Below are positions 26,481 through 36,262 of a DNA stretch of 53,371 nucleotides, in pieces. The notes beneath the pieces were generated by a model. It was not told where the DNA came from. It saw only the letters and a program-made list of their open reading frames with translations, and made no database searches. The stretch covers positions 1-53,371 of the forward strand of contig JAQUWL010000016.1 in assembly GCA_028692875.1 (NCBI GenBank), read 5' to 3'. Position 1 is the first letter of the stretch. The number at the start of each line of letters is the position of its first letter. This DNA comes from Sulfurospirillaceae bacterium. GTDB lineage: Bacteria > Campylobacterota > Campylobacteria > Campylobacterales > Sulfurospirillaceae. Both the position numbers and the translations under genes were made by a program.

Positions 26481-28013
26481 GTGAGAGCATTGATTAGCGT
26501 AAGCGATAAAACGGGGATTGTGGATTTTGCTAAAGAGTTAAAAGGTTTTGGCTTTGAGATTGTTTCGACTGGCGGAACATTTAAATTGCTTAAAGAAGAG
26601 GGCGTTGATGCTCTTGAAATCAGCGAAGTAACAAAGTTTCCAGAGATGTTTGATGGGCGTGTTAAAACACTAAACCCGATGATACATGGGGGCATTTTGC
26701 ATCGAAGGGATTTGCCTTTACATGTAGAGACTGCAAAAAAGCATGGTATTGTCGGTATTGATTTGGTGTGCGTAAATTTATATCCATTTAAAGAGACGAT
26801 TGCTAAAACTAATGATTTTGATGAGATTATAGAAAATATCGACATCGGCGGTCCTGCGATGGTGCGAAGTGCAGCGAAAAACTTTCAAGATGTGATTGTA
26901 GTTACAGATGTTTTGGACTATGATGTAGTTATTGAAGCCATAAAAGAGAAGAAGAATACTCTTGAATTTAGACGAAACTTGATGATAAAAGCATATGAGC
27001 ATACCGCAGCGTACGATAGTATGATAGCAAACTATATGAATGAGCGTTTCAATGGCGGTTTTGGAGAAAAACAGTTTGTTGTTGGAACGAAAGCATTTGA
27101 TACACGTTATGGCGAAAATCCTCATCAAAAAGGTGCTCTTTACGAGTTTGACTATTTTTATACAAACAACTTTAAAGCCCTAAAAGGCGAGGCAAGTTTT
27201 AATAATATGACTGACATTAACGGCGCAGTCAAAATAGCAGCCTCTTTTGGAGATGCTCCAGCGGTTTCTATTATCAAACATGCCAATCCTTGCGGTTTTG
27301 CGATTGGGGAGAATTTGCTTGACTCTTATGTAAAAGCTCTAAAATGCGACCCAGTTTCTGCTTTTGGTGGTGTTGTGGCGATTAACGGAACGCTCGATAA
27401 GGCTTTGGCGGAAAAGATTAACGAGATTTTTATTGAGGTAATCATCGCAGCCAATGTGGACGAAGATGCTCTGGCTGTTTTTGAAAGCAAAAAGCGTATC
27501 AAGGTATTTACACAAGAGAGCAAATATCTTGTATTGAGTGATGATGCATATGATTTTAAGCACGTTGATGGCGGATTTGTCTATCAAGATAGTGATAGAG
27601 TTGGCGAGGATGAGGTTAAAAATGCAGAGCAAAAAAGCCAAAGAGGTGCTACAAAACAAGAGTTTTCAGATTTGGAGATAGCCTACAAAGTAGCAAGCCT
27701 AACCAAATCAAACTGTGTGGTTTATGTCAAAAACAGTGCTATGGTTGCTATCGGAATGGGTATGACAAGCCGAGTAGATGCTGGAAAATGCGCATTGATG
27801 AAAGCAAAAGAGATGGGGCTTGAAGTTGAAGGTTGTGCTATGGCAAGTGAGGCATTTTTTCCATTTCGTGATAGTGTTGATACCGCTGCTCGTGCTGGAG
27901 TTAAGGCGATTATTCAGCCAGGTGGAAGCATTCGAGATGATGAAGTTATACAGGCTTCAAATGAACATGGCATGGCTCTTTATTTTACAGGGATAAGACA
28001 TTTTTTACACTAA
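26481..28013 (+). CDS. purH: Bifunctional AICAR transformylase/IMP cyclohydrolase
   Basis: PurH carries out the last two steps of IMP synthesis: formylation of AICAR with 10-formyl-THF, then ring closure. The 510-residue protein has the N-terminal cyclohydrolase (MGS-like) domain, [19 protein letters not shown] with GGTFKLL, and the C-terminal transformylase domain with the [11 protein letters not shown] motif (Lys-His catalytic pair near residue 265) and the final [11 protein letters not shown] and GIRHFLH blocks. It starts with GTG and has AAGGA ten bases upstream. A TACATGTA copy in the gene reads Leu-His-Val. Confidence 0.97.
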   Translation: MRALISVSDKTGIVDFAKELKGFGFEIVSTGGTFKLLKEEGVDALEISEVTKFPEMFDGRVKTLNPMIHGGILHRRDLPLHVETAKKHGIVGIDLVCVNLYPFKETIAKTNDFDEIIENIDIGGPAMVRSAAKNFQDVIVVTDVLDYDVVIEAIKEKKNTLEFRRNLMIKAYEHTAAYDSMIANYMNERFNGGFGEKQFVVGTKAFDTRYGENPHQKGALYEFDYFYTNNFKALKGEASFNNMTDINGAVKIAASFGDAPAVSIIKHANPCGFAIGENLLDSYVKALKCDPVSAFGGVVAINGTLDKALAEKINEIFIEVIIAANVDEDALAVFESKKRIKVFTQESKYLVLSDDAYDFKHVDGGFVYQDSDRVGEDEVKNAEQKSQRGATKQEFSDLEIAYKVASLTKSNCVVYVKNSAMVAIGMGMTSRVDAGKCALMKAKEMGLEVEGCAMASEAFFPFRDSVDTAARAGVKAIIQPGGSIRDDEVIQASNEHGMALYFTGIRHFLH

Positions 28014-28112
28014 AATTTAATTAAGAGTTTTTTTGTCTTAAACTTGATAAACATCAATGAATTTTTTTGCTCTACATCTTACAATACGGGATAAATTTTA
28101 GGAGAAGATGTT

Positions 28113-28454
28113 ATGTGGCCAAAAGATGCCAAAGAACTAAAGATTGAAAATGCGACGGTTCCGTTTTTTGCATATGTAAAAGATGGTCATAATTTTATAG
28201 GTTTTGATACCTCTATGTGTGTTCCTCCAGAACCTATGGTTAATGCGATGGTGGCACTTGAGAGCTTATGTGATGCCGATACAAGTATCGTTATGATTAA
28301 CCATCGAAGTCCTGTTGGTCTTCTTGCAAAAGTAAAAGATTTTTACGATATAGCAACCGAAGAGTTAGGCGAGGGCAAAGTAAAATTAACATTTACACAC
28401 CTTAAGGGAAAAAGCGAAAAAGCTGATCTTAGTAAAAAAAGCTGTGCTGGCTGA
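28113..28454 (+). CDS. DUF2249-like small protein
   Basis: The 113-residue product shows a DUF2249-like pattern: CVPPEPMVNAMVALESL, then IVMINHRSPVGLLAKVKDFYD and a KVKLTFTHLKG strand. DUF2249 proteins are often found beside nitric oxide and haem-copper genes and are proposed to bind haem or metal, but no biochemical function is settled. Here it overlaps the 12-TM membrane protein gene by one base and is followed by a DUF59 gene. GGAGAAG is the ribosome site upstream of ATG. Confidence 0.68.
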   Translation: MWPKDAKELKIENATVPFFAYVKDGHNFIGFDTSMCVPPEPMVNAMVALESLCDADTSIVMINHRSPVGLLAKVKDFYDIATEELGEGKVKLTFTHLKGKSEKADLSKKSCAG

Positions 28455-29713
28455 TGCGTGGTCTAGCAACTGAAATGGCGCCACCTTTTGTATTGGTGGC
28501 ACATTTTTTTATCGCATCGGTATTTTTCTTAATGGTTTCTTTGGGTTTTCTTCCTTTTTTATTTGAAGAGACTGGGGGTTTTTTTCTCACACCAAATTTA
28601 GCCTCCTTTGCACACCTTTATCTTCTTGGTTTTGTGATGATGGTTATATTTGGTGCTATGTACCAGCTTGTTCCTGTTGTTCTTGAGGTAAGCGTTTTTT
28701 CAAAAGATTTTGCATATATTCAGTTTTACATGTATGTTGTTGGTTTTGTCTTGCTGGTTGTTGGTTTGTATACCCCTTCTTTGACGGCACTTATCCCCTA
28801 TGGAGCTATTTTAACCTATGTTTCTATGCTTATTTTTTGTGTAAATATTTTTTTAACTTTTGGAGAGCTGGAAGAGATTAATCTTGTTGGAAAATACCTT
28901 CTTGTTGCCACAATATTTTTATTTATTTCTGTAACTTTGGGTTTATTTATGGGATTAGTACTGGGACATGGTCTATTTGAGATAAATATTATATCTTGGG
29001 TTAAGGCCCATGCGGTAGGAACCCTTGGCGGGTTTGTGTTGATGATTGTTTCGGGAGTTGCTTTGGTGCTTATTCCTATGTTTTCACTTGCACACAACTT
29101 TAACGATATGGCAAGCAAGATAGCTTTTTATCTTTTTTGTATTTTTGTTCCAGTATCTATAGCAGGGTATATTTTTGAATTTAGTAAATTTTTGATTGTT
29201 TTTGCTATTTTTGGGGTTGCATTTGCTGTTTTTGCTACCATTTATCAGCTTGGTTTAATTTTAGCAAAGAGGGTAAGAAAGCAAAATGATTATTGGTTTA
29301 AGAGTCTTGTTTTTTCATTTTTTTCTCTATTTTTCTCTATTTTGGTATGGTTGGCCACCTTTTTTGTAGATATATTTAGATTGCCCATTGTTGCAGGCTT
29401 TTTGTTTTGTTTTGGATTTTTATTTCCTTTTATTGTGGGACATATCTATAAAATTTTGCCATTTTTGGTTTGGTATGACAAATTTTCTCCATTGGTCGGA
29501 AAGCAAAAGGTTCCTATGTTGCACGATATGATTCATGCCAATGTAGCAGATTTTCAGTTTTGGAGCATGGGATTTGCTGTTTTTGCAATGCTTATTGGTA
29601 TTGTATTTCAGATTTATATTGTTTTTGTGATAGGTGCAATTGTGATGATATTTTCTGGTGGATTAGTTTTATATAATGTTTATTATACATTTACTTATAA
29701 AATAAAGGAATAA
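28454..29713 (+). CDS. 12-TM membrane protein, haem-copper oxidase/NnrS-like
   Basis: The 419-residue protein is almost wholly hydrophobic, with about 12 transmembrane helices. Histidines at the start of helices 1 and 2 (VAHFFIAS, FAHLYLLGFVMM) and in KAHAVGTLGGFVLM and LAHNF are placed like the haem ligands of NnrS or haem-copper oxidase subunit I. The full set of copper ligands is not evident, so oxidase activity is unlikely. GHIYKILPFLVWYDK is a further recognisable block. It is translationally linked to the DUF2249-like gene and lies two bases before the DUF59 gene. A haem-binding role in nitrosative or respiratory metabolism is inference. Confidence 0.65.
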   Translation: MRGLATEMAPPFVLVAHFFIASVFFLMVSLGFLPFLFEETGGFFLTPNLASFAHLYLLGFVMMVIFGAMYQLVPVVLEVSVFSKDFAYIQFYMYVVGFVLLVVGLYTPSLTALIPYGAILTYVSMLIFCVNIFLTFGELEEINLVGKYLLVATIFLFISVTLGLFMGLVLGHGLFEINIISWVKAHAVGTLGGFVLMIVSGVALVLIPMFSLAHNFNDMASKIAFYLFCIFVPVSIAGYIFEFSKFLIVFAIFGVAFAVFATIYQLGLILAKRVRKQNDYWFKSLVFSFFSLFFSILVWLATFFVDIFRLPIVAGFLFCFGFLFPFIVGHIYKILPFLVWYDKFSPLVGKQKVPMLHDMIHANVADFQFWSMGFAVFAMLIGIVFQIYIVFVIGAIVMIFSGGLVLYNVYYTFTYKIKE

Positions 29714-29715
29714 AA

Positions 29716-30015
29716 ATGGCTATTAGTGAAGAGCAGGTTTATGCTGGAATTTCGACTGTAATTGACCCAGAGGTGGGTTTTGATATTGTCTCACTAGGTT
29801 TAATTTATGGGGTTAAGATAGAAGGAGAACATGTACATGTAACAATGACTCTTTCAACAAGAGGTTGCCCTCTGCACGAGCTTATTAAGCAGTGGACGAA
29901 GGAGTCTGTTGAAAAACTTGAGGGTGTAAAAACTTGTGAGGTTGAAGTGGTTTGGGAGCCAGCTTGGAATATTAGTATGGCAAGTGATATTGTGAAAAAA
30001 GCCTTGGAGGCATAA
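29716..30015 (+). CDS. DUF59/MIP18 iron-sulfur assembly factor
   Basis: The 99-residue protein is a single DUF59 (MIP18, SufT/PaaD-like) domain: VIDPEVGFDIVSLGLIYGV, MTLSTRGCPLHELI with the conserved cysteine, and VWEPAWNISMAS. The family helps to mature iron-sulfur proteins. It ends the cassette with the DUF2249-like and 12-TM genes, which suggests these three act together. One TACATGTA copy reads Val-His-Val. Confidence 0.87.
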   Translation: MAISEEQVYAGISTVIDPEVGFDIVSLGLIYGVKIEGEHVHVTMTLSTRGCPLHELIKQWTKESVEKLEGVKTCEVEVVWEPAWNISMASDIVKKALEA

Positions 30016-30098
30016 TTTTTTATTTTTTTAAAATTAGTTTTTAAAATTAAATGAAATTACACTATAATAAACACAAGTTTATTGAAGTGGAGGAAGTT

Positions 30099-30407
30099 AT
30101 GCAAATCTCAAGTGTTCCTACTGGAGACGGTATTGATATAGTTGTAAAAGACAATATTAAAACACCCGAAGATTCAAAGTTGATTAAAAGTGCTATTTTG
30201 CTAGCAAATGAAAAAGGCAATAAGAATATAAAAATTATAATTGAGGATTCTTTTATTATTACTTCATCGGTTATTGGTTTTATCGTCAAATCAATAAAAA
30301 TTGACAAAATGAATATTGCTCTTGCTGTTAAGAGCGATGACCTTTATGAAATGCTTAAAGAGATGAATTTGATAGATGCTATGAATGTTACAAAGGTGGC
30401 AAGATGA
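30099..30407 (+). CDS. STAS-like small protein coupled to a chemoreceptor
   Basis: The 102-residue protein has alternating strands and helices ([20 protein letters not shown], then [25 protein letters not shown]) like STAS domains of anti-sigma antagonists, with Ser-Ser where the phospho-serine often lies. I start it at ATG 30099, which has GGAGG at 30089-30093; an ATG at 30051 would lie upstream of a likely -10 box (TATAAT, 30063-30068). It overlaps the following chemoreceptor gene by four bases, so the two products are probably made together. The family call is moderate. Confidence 0.62.
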   Translation: MQISSVPTGDGIDIVVKDNIKTPEDSKLIKSAILLANEKGNKNIKIIIEDSFIITSSVIGFIVKSIKIDKMNIALAVKSDDLYEMLKEMNLIDAMNVTKVAR

Positions 30408-31993
30408 AAAAAAGTATTGGTATAAAGATAGCACTTACGTTGATTCCAGTTTTGTTGTTTAGTTTTATTGTGTTGGAATTTTTAATTGTCCGTGAGTTTA
30501 AGAGTGTGACTCTAGATCAGAGTGAGAAAAATCTTGACATGTTGAGTCATTCTGTTTTTCAGACTGTAAGAGCAGCTATGAATTTAGGTGATGCAAAGAT
30601 GATTAAGGCAGCACTTGATGATGCATCTAAAATGGAGGGCATTCGTGAACTTACTATACACAAATCACAAGCCGTTATAGATACTTTTGGTATGAAAACA
30701 ACTATTAGTAGTGACTCTCAAGTTAAGGAGATTTTTGCAAATCCTGTTGTTAAAAATATACCACTTGACGATGAGGGTGGACATAGGTTGAGACTTTTAA
30801 GACCTTTGGTTGCTACCGACGAGTGTTTGGCTTGCCATCCGACCTCTAAAAAAGGTGATGTTCTTGGTGTTATGGATTTGACCTATTCGTTTGAACAAAT
30901 TGATAACAATATCGCTTCTGTTAGCTTTAAATTTGTAGTTATTTTTATTTTATCTCTTGTTTTTACTGCCGCACTAATTATGCTTGTGATGAAAAAAGTT
31001 GTTGGTGACCCACTATCTTTATTGCTTGATAGGGTCAAAGATTTGGCAAGTGGGGATGGGGATTTGACCGCAAGAGTTAAGGTGCAAAGTGAAGATGAGG
31101 TTGGAGATGTAGCAACCAACATCAATAAATTTATAGAAAAAATTCAAAAAACAATACTCTCGTCACAAAATATCTCTGAAAATGTTGAAAGTACAGGTGA
31201 AAAGTTGAGCTCAAATGCTCTTAGTTTGACACACAGTGCAAGTGAGCAGACAAAACAGATAAAAATGTCATTTGACCTTATGCAAGATATCGAAAAAGAT
31301 TTGGATTTGTCGGAAGAGCTTGCTATACGAACAGTTGAGGATAATAGCTCTTCTTTTGAAGTTCTTGAGAGTATGAGCAGGTCACTAAATGATGTTGTTG
31401 CTAAGATTATTGATTCAAGCGACAAAGAGCAAGACATGGCAAGTCAAATTCAAACTGTTGTGGCACAAACTGACCAAATCAAGGGCGTTTTGGAGATGAT
31501 TAAAGATATCGCTGACCAGACCAATCTTTTGGCTCTTAATGCGGCTATTGAAGCTGCTCGTGCAGGTGAGCATGGAAGGGGATTTGCGGTTGTTGCGGAT
31601 GAGGTTAGAAAACTTGCAGAGCGAACTCAAAAATCACTAGCTGAAATCGATGCAACCATTAGTGTTATCGTTCAAGGCGTAACACAGTTAAGTACAAGTA
31701 TGGAGGTAAATGCTGAAAACATTCGCCATATTTCCGAGAGTGCTCATAGCGTTCAAGGCGAGACTGAAGAGACTAAAAACAGAACACTTGAGTCTATCGA
31801 AGTGTCTAAAAAAGCATCTAAGAAAGTTGTAGAGATTTCGCACATGACAAATGTTATGATGGAGCAGATGAAAAAGACATTGAGTCTATCAGACGACAAT
31901 GAAAAAATAGCCGATGAGCTTTCATCTATATCTCAGCAGATGTCAAAGATGTCTAAAGATTTGGATTTTACTCTTTCAACATTTAAAGCATAG
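30404..31993 (+). CDS. Methyl-accepting chemotaxis protein with periplasmic c-haem motif
   Basis: The 529-residue receptor has TM1 (residues 9-28), a periplasmic domain (about 29-180), TM2, a HAMP domain and a cytoplasmic signalling domain with the hairpin tip near [19 protein letters not shown]. The periplasmic domain ends in DECLACHP, a CxxCH c-type haem-binding site near residue 140, as in the Geobacter GSU0582/GSU0935 haem-PAS receptors. It may therefore sense redox state or a gas such as NO or O2. It is coupled to a STAS-like gene and sits just after the DUF2249/DUF59 cassette. A strong hairpin ends it. Confidence 0.92.
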   Translation: MKKSIGIKIALTLIPVLLFSFIVLEFLIVREFKSVTLDQSEKNLDMLSHSVFQTVRAAMNLGDAKMIKAALDDASKMEGIRELTIHKSQAVIDTFGMKTTISSDSQVKEIFANPVVKNIPLDDEGGHRLRLLRPLVATDECLACHPTSKKGDVLGVMDLTYSFEQIDNNIASVSFKFVVIFILSLVFTAALIMLVMKKVVGDPLSLLLDRVKDLASGDGDLTARVKVQSEDEVGDVATNINKFIEKIQKTILSSQNISENVESTGEKLSSNALSLTHSASEQTKQIKMSFDLMQDIEKDLDLSEELAIRTVEDNSSSFEVLESMSRSLNDVVAKIIDSSDKEQDMASQIQTVVAQTDQIKGVLEMIKDIADQTNLLALNAAIEAARAGEHGRGFAVVADEVRKLAERTQKSLAEIDATISVIVQGVTQLSTSMEVNAENIRHISESAHSVQGETEETKNRTLESIEVSKKASKKVVEISHMTNVMMEQMKKTLSLSDDNEKIADELSSISQQMSKMSKDLDFTLSTFKA

Positions 31994-31999
31994 TTTTAA

Positions 32000-32040
32000 A
32001 GAAGAAGAGGCTTACATGTAAGCCTCTTCTTCTAATTTTT
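32000..32040. terminator. Bidirectional terminator with TACATGTA at its apex
   Basis: A perfect 34-base palindrome (32000-32033) has arms AGAAGAAGAGGCTTACA and its exact complement, with TACATGTA (32013-32020) in the middle. TAATTTTT follows on the plus strand. It lies six bases after the chemoreceptor stop and overlaps the stop codon of the ABC-F gene on the minus strand, so it can end transcription of the plus-strand gene and perhaps the minus one. Confidence 0.82.
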
Positions 32041-33976
32041 GTTTATGTTTTCTATCTTTTCTTCTATCTCCAATAATTCATCAATCAACATATCAACCTC
32101 CTTCTCTTTTTGAGTTAGCTTTTGGCTTAGCTCAAGTAGTCCGATTTTTTGATAGCACTCTGGGTTGCCAAGACATTGTTTAATTTGAGCTATTTCATCT
32201 TCGATAGATTCAATCTGTTGAGGCAATGACTCATAGGCTTTTTGCTCTTTGTAGCTTAGTTTTACACTTTTTTGCTCTTTGTTCTTTTGTTTTTTATCGT
32301 CATCGCTATCTGGATTTTGTGTTATATTTTCAAGCTCTTTAATCTCTTTTTCGATATCCAAATACTCGCTATATGTTTGGTAGCTCTCTTCGATTATTCC
32401 ATTACCCTTGAATACATAGAGTTTATTTGCCATTTTGTCAACAAAATATCTATCGTGACTAACAAAGATAACCGCACCCTCAAAGCTTTTTATATACTCT
32501 TCCAATATATTTATCGTCGGTATGTCTAGGTCGTTTGTAGGCTCATCCATGATGAGGCACTCTATCTTTTTGGTAAACAAAAGCGCCAAAGCTACTCGGT
32601 TTTTTTCGCCACCGCTTAAGATACCTATCTTTTTATATAGACCATCTTTCGGAAATAGAAAATTTTTCAAATAACCAAAAACATGCATATTTTTTCCACA
32701 CACATCAACTCTATCGCCACCTTGAGGACAAAAAGTCTCTAGGATGTTTTTGTTTTCATCAAGCATCTCTCTTTGTTGGTCAAAATATCCTATCTTAAAA
32801 TCGCCAACCTTGAGCACTCCAGAGTCGATGGGTAGTTGTTGCATAAGCATCTTCAAAAGAGTTGATTTACCTGCTCCGTTTTTGCCAACGATGGCTATTC
32901 TGTCTTTTTGAAGAATGCGTGCAGAAAAGCTTTTGATAAGATTTTTATTGCCCAATGTTTTACAGATGTGTTCAAGCTCGAAAAGCATTTTTTGTTTATT
33001 TAAAGATTTGTCGCCATTGAAATTGTGTTTTTCACGCTCAAGTTCTAGTTTCATTTTATGAATCAGCGAGGGATTTTTTTTGGCACTTTCTCTTAGCTCA
33101 AAAACCCTCTGTTTTCTGCCTTCGTTTCTCTTGAGTCTTGCTTTTACGCCGCGTCTCAACCACTCCTCTTCGCCTTTAAGAAACTTCAAAAGATTGTCGT
33201 GCTGTTTTTGCATACCAAGCATCAGTTGCTCTTTAGCTGTTAGATAATTTTCATAACCACCTTGAAAGCTTCTGATTTTGAAGTCATCTATCTCAATGGT
33301 GCGTGTGGCAATAGTGTTGATAAAATATCTATCGTGTGAGATAAAAACAAGGGTAAATTTTTCTTTAAGTAGCATCTCCTCTAAGAATGCCACCATGTAG
33401 ACGTCAAGGTGGTTTGTAGGCTCGTCAAGAAGCAAAACATCTGGCTTTTTAAGTTATAAGCCCAGCAAGAGTAACTCTTCTTTGCTCGCCTCCGCTAAGA
33501 AGATTTACTTGTCTGTTTTCAAACTCTTTGAGGTCAAACTCTTGCAAAACTCGCTCCACTTTATCATCTAGATTCCAAGCTTTGTGGGTATCTAGAAAAT
33601 TAACAAGACTCTCTTGCTCTTTAAGGAGTGTCTCATTTTCAAAGTCGCTCTCTAGCTTTTTTAAAACCTCTTCGTATCTTGATTTGGCGTCTTTTAGCTC
33701 TTTAAGTTCGTCTTCTATCGCTTCTTTAACGCTTTTGTTTTCCTCAAAGCGTGGTGTTTGGTCTAGCATTTCAACCTTGAGATTTTTCTGGACAATCCTT
33801 CTTCCTGAGTCCACTTCGAGTGTGCCATTTATGATCTTCATTAGTGTTGATTTTCCACCACCATTTTTGCCTATGATGGCTATTCTCTCGCCCTCGTTGA
33901 TAGAAAAATCTATCTCATTGAGTATCATTTGTGATTCGTAGGATTTACTAATGTTTATCAGGTCTAAAAGTGCCAT
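32032..33976 (-). pseudogene. uup: ABC-F ATPase (Uup-like), frameshifted
   Basis: Two adjacent frames make one ABC-F protein of about 647 residues. The first (33976-33449) has Walker A GKNGGGKST and signature LLSGGEQRRV, then stops at TAA after LAGLIT. The second resumes one base over with KKPDVLLLDEPTNHLD, the Walker B, and carries the linker, the second ATPase (GKNGAGKST, LSGGEKNRV, MDEPTNDLD) and a C-terminal coiled coil. The join falls at ACT-TAA-AAAG (near 33454-33445); skipping one T restores a register that matches E. coli Uup residue for residue. It could be an inactive gene, +1 frameshifting or a sequencing error. Uup-type proteins act on ribosomes or DNA; function here is not known. 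Confidence 0.83.
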
Positions 33977-34025
33977 TTTCCACCGTTTTTGTTTGTTTTT
34001 GAAGTGTTATTTTAGCTAAAAGAAG

Positions 34026-34259
34026 TTGAAGAGTACTAGTTGCATTTTTAGACAAAATGTATTGATTTTATTAAAACAATACGACAGTCGAAAGATAGTG
34101 CAAAGTTTTGGTGTCAGGATTATGGGGGTTGTAGGAATTTTAAAGTTTTTATATCAGAACAAAACACACACAAAAGAGAAAACCATAGAGATAATAGAAC
34201 AATTGAAGGGGTCTGATTTTAGGATAGAGGGTAAATTGTTAGAATTAATTTTAAATTAG
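34026..34259 (+). pseudogene. Remnant of a DUF3368 PIN-domain toxin
   Basis: The frame of up to 77 codons contains YDSRKIVQSFGVRIMGVVGIL, then KTHTKEKTIEIIEQLKGSDFRI, which match the end of DUF3368 PIN-domain nucleases (the usual DDxxGRxxA...GTLGIL and FRIS.ELY blocks). The N-terminal two thirds, with the catalytic aspartates, is missing; no antitoxin is present. The TTG start at 34026 is arbitrary. It is most likely a decayed toxin gene. It lies beside a DUF234 ATPase and a frameshifted ABC-F gene. Confidence 0.6.
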
Positions 34260-34304
34260 CCATCGAATAACAATGGATGAATGATGGAAAATTGACACCA
34301 CTTT

Positions 34305-35609
34305 TTACATATCTTTTAGTGAATAGCCTTTGTATTCGATAGCGTAGGATTTAAAGGCTTCACCCAATGTAAGGCTTTTTTGTTTCACGACCTCCAAGTC
34401 AATTTTTCTCGCATTGAGTTTGACTTCAGCAATGAGTACTTTTTTGTCGATTTCATTGATAGCTACAATATCAAGCTCATTTTGATTGGATCTTTCCCAA
34501 TAGGTGCCAATGGCTGAATACTCTCCTGAAGTCTTTAATGTTTCTATAAAATATTTTTCCAAAAACTTCCCAGAAAAAAGGCTAAAATCACGCTCAACAA
34601 TAGAGCGGACATAGGCGTAATTGCCTATCTCTACCGCACTTTTGTTTTTATAGATGAAACGAAACCAGAAATTAAAAAAATTATCGCTGATCTCATATTT
34701 TTGAGTACGGCTTCCTTCTTTGGCAAGGATAGGTTTGATCTTTTTTATCACGGTGTATTCATTCTCCAATCGATCCAAATAGCCTCCGATATTTCGCTCT
34801 AAAATCGATTCAATAGCACTTCTGGATGTTTTAGAAGAAGCAATCAACGAGAGAATTGAAAAATAGGTGGTGTACTCTTTTCCAAACTCTTCGATTAAGA
34901 GGTTCTTTCCTTCATCTAGAAAAAGAGAGTCTTCACTGAAAATGAGATCTAGTTGTTTTTCTTTTGTAAAGGCTTTTGCATTGACAAACAACTCTACATA
35001 CTTTGCAACGCCCCCTGTAAACATATAAAACGATAATAAATCCTCATTGCTAAAGGTTGGAAAGTAATCTTTGAGTATCTCTTTGAGTGTCTTCACACCA
35101 AAGGGCTGTAAATGGATCTTTGCATCCGCACGACCAAAGAGAGGCTCTTTTTTATCTTCAAAAATCTTTTTCATCAGTGAATAGATGGACCCACTCAAAA
35201 TCAAATTCATTTTAGTGGTGTCTTTATAGGTATCCCAAATGTTTTGCATATCAGAGTAGATGGAAGGGTTAATCTGTAAAAACTCTTGAAATTCATCGAT
35301 GATCAGCGTAAGGGCTTTTTCTTTAGATAAAAGCATCATGTATTCAAAAAGATCTTTAAATTTTGTGAAATGACCTAAAACTTTTTGATTGAGCGTGTTT
35401 TGAAGTACAGTTATAAACTCTTCACACAACAGTGCTTCATCTTTTTTGGAGACAAAGAGATAGACTTTTTGTTCAAACGCTTCTTTAATCAGTTTGGTTT
35501 TACCAATACGACGCCGTCCTACAACAACAGTCATTTTGGAGCCATTGAGAGAGCTTTCTTCTATGTGCCTGAGTTTTTCTAACTCTTTTTCACGATTATA
35601 AAATTTCAT
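34305..35609 (-). CDS. ATPase with DUF234 nuclease-like domain
   Basis: The 434-residue protein belongs to the archaeal-type AAA ATPase family with a C-terminal DUF234 domain. Seen are Walker A GRRRIGKTKLIKE (near residue 30), Walker B LTLIIDEFQEF, sensor LILSGS, a winged-helix stretch (about 240-310) and the PD-(D/E)XK-like end NELDIVAI...LIAEVK with Asp and Glu-x-Lys. These genes are often mobile or in defence-type islands, but their function is unknown. It has no TACATGTA copy, and it sits in the longest well-defined gap of that repeat in the middle of the window. Acquisition by transfer is inference. Confidence 0.85.
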   Translation of the reverse strand: MKFYNREKELEKLRHIEESSLNGSKMTVVVGRRRIGKTKLIKEAFEQKVYLFVSKKDEALLCEEFITVLQNTLNQKVLGHFTKFKDLFEYMMLLSKEKALTLIIDEFQEFLQINPSIYSDMQNIWDTYKDTTKMNLILSGSIYSLMKKIFEDKKEPLFGRADAKIHLQPFGVKTLKEILKDYFPTFSNEDLLSFYMFTGGVAKYVELFVNAKAFTKEKQLDLIFSEDSLFLDEGKNLLIEEFGKEYTTYFSILSLIASSKTSRSAIESILERNIGGYLDRLENEYTVIKKIKPILAKEGSRTQKYEISDNFFNFWFRFIYKNKSAVEIGNYAYVRSIVERDFSLFSGKFLEKYFIETLKTSGEYSAIGTYWERSNQNELDIVAINEIDKKVLIAEVKLNARKIDLEVVKQKSLTLGEAFKSYAIEYKGYSLKDM

Positions 35610-35812
35610 GGATTCTCTTTTCGTAAAATGTATTATTGTAATGTATGTTACTATAATATGATGAGTGTGTCAATGCCATGTAAGTCTCCATCTTGCAAAG
35701 TCCGCAAAAATATCCGCAATCTGATTTAATAACCCCAAAAACTCTTCAAAATTGACAGATTTTGTCATTCAATACGCATACAATTACTCAAATTTTTTAA
35801 AAAGGAAAAAAT

Positions 35813-36232
35813 ATGACCGTTTTATTTATCATTGGCACTTGTATATTGGTTGGTCTTGTTTGGTTGCTCGTTGCAAGCATTGATAGATATAGTTATATGT
35901 GCTATAAATACAAATTTTTTAGCTGGAGTAATTTTATTTTGATATTTTTTAGTAACTTATCATTGGCTTTTGGGTATAAATGGTACACAAATGCACAAGT
36001 TGAAGGAGGAGATCTCTTGAATGGCGAAATTCTTATATTTCTAGGTGCGGCAGGCCTTCTTTGTATAATATATCAAAATTTTAAATACACCTCTTTTTCA
36101 TTGGGGCTGTTTGGTTCTTTTGTCCAGATGGTTGTTTTTGCAATGCTCTCTGTGTTTTTTTTCATAGCAATACTTTTTGTGATAGCACTTTTGTTTGAAA
36201 CAAAGCCAGTTTACAACATAAATAATGATTAA
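35813..36232 (+). CDS. Small four-TM membrane protein of unknown function
   Basis: The 139-residue protein has about four hydrophobic segments (residues 2-23, 39-58, 77-93 and 100-132) and little soluble sequence. It has AAAGGA upstream of the ATG and lies 30 bases before the TraT-like lipoprotein gene, with which it may be cotranscribed. I do not recognise the family. Confidence 0.62.
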   Translation: MTVLFIIGTCILVGLVWLLVASIDRYSYMCYKYKFFSWSNFILIFFSNLSLAFGYKWYTNAQVEGGDLLNGEILIFLGAAGLLCIIYQNFKYTSFSLGLFGSFVQMVVFAMLSVFFFIAILFVIALLFETKPVYNINND

Positions 36233-36262
36233 AAATAAAACCAAAATTTAGGAGAATCAAAA

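Noticed and set aside
35610-35812. Possible small gene or RNA in the 203-base gap after the DUF234 gene
   Set aside because: Only AT-rich promoter-like sequence with a TATAAT at 35652 was seen; nothing supports a gene.
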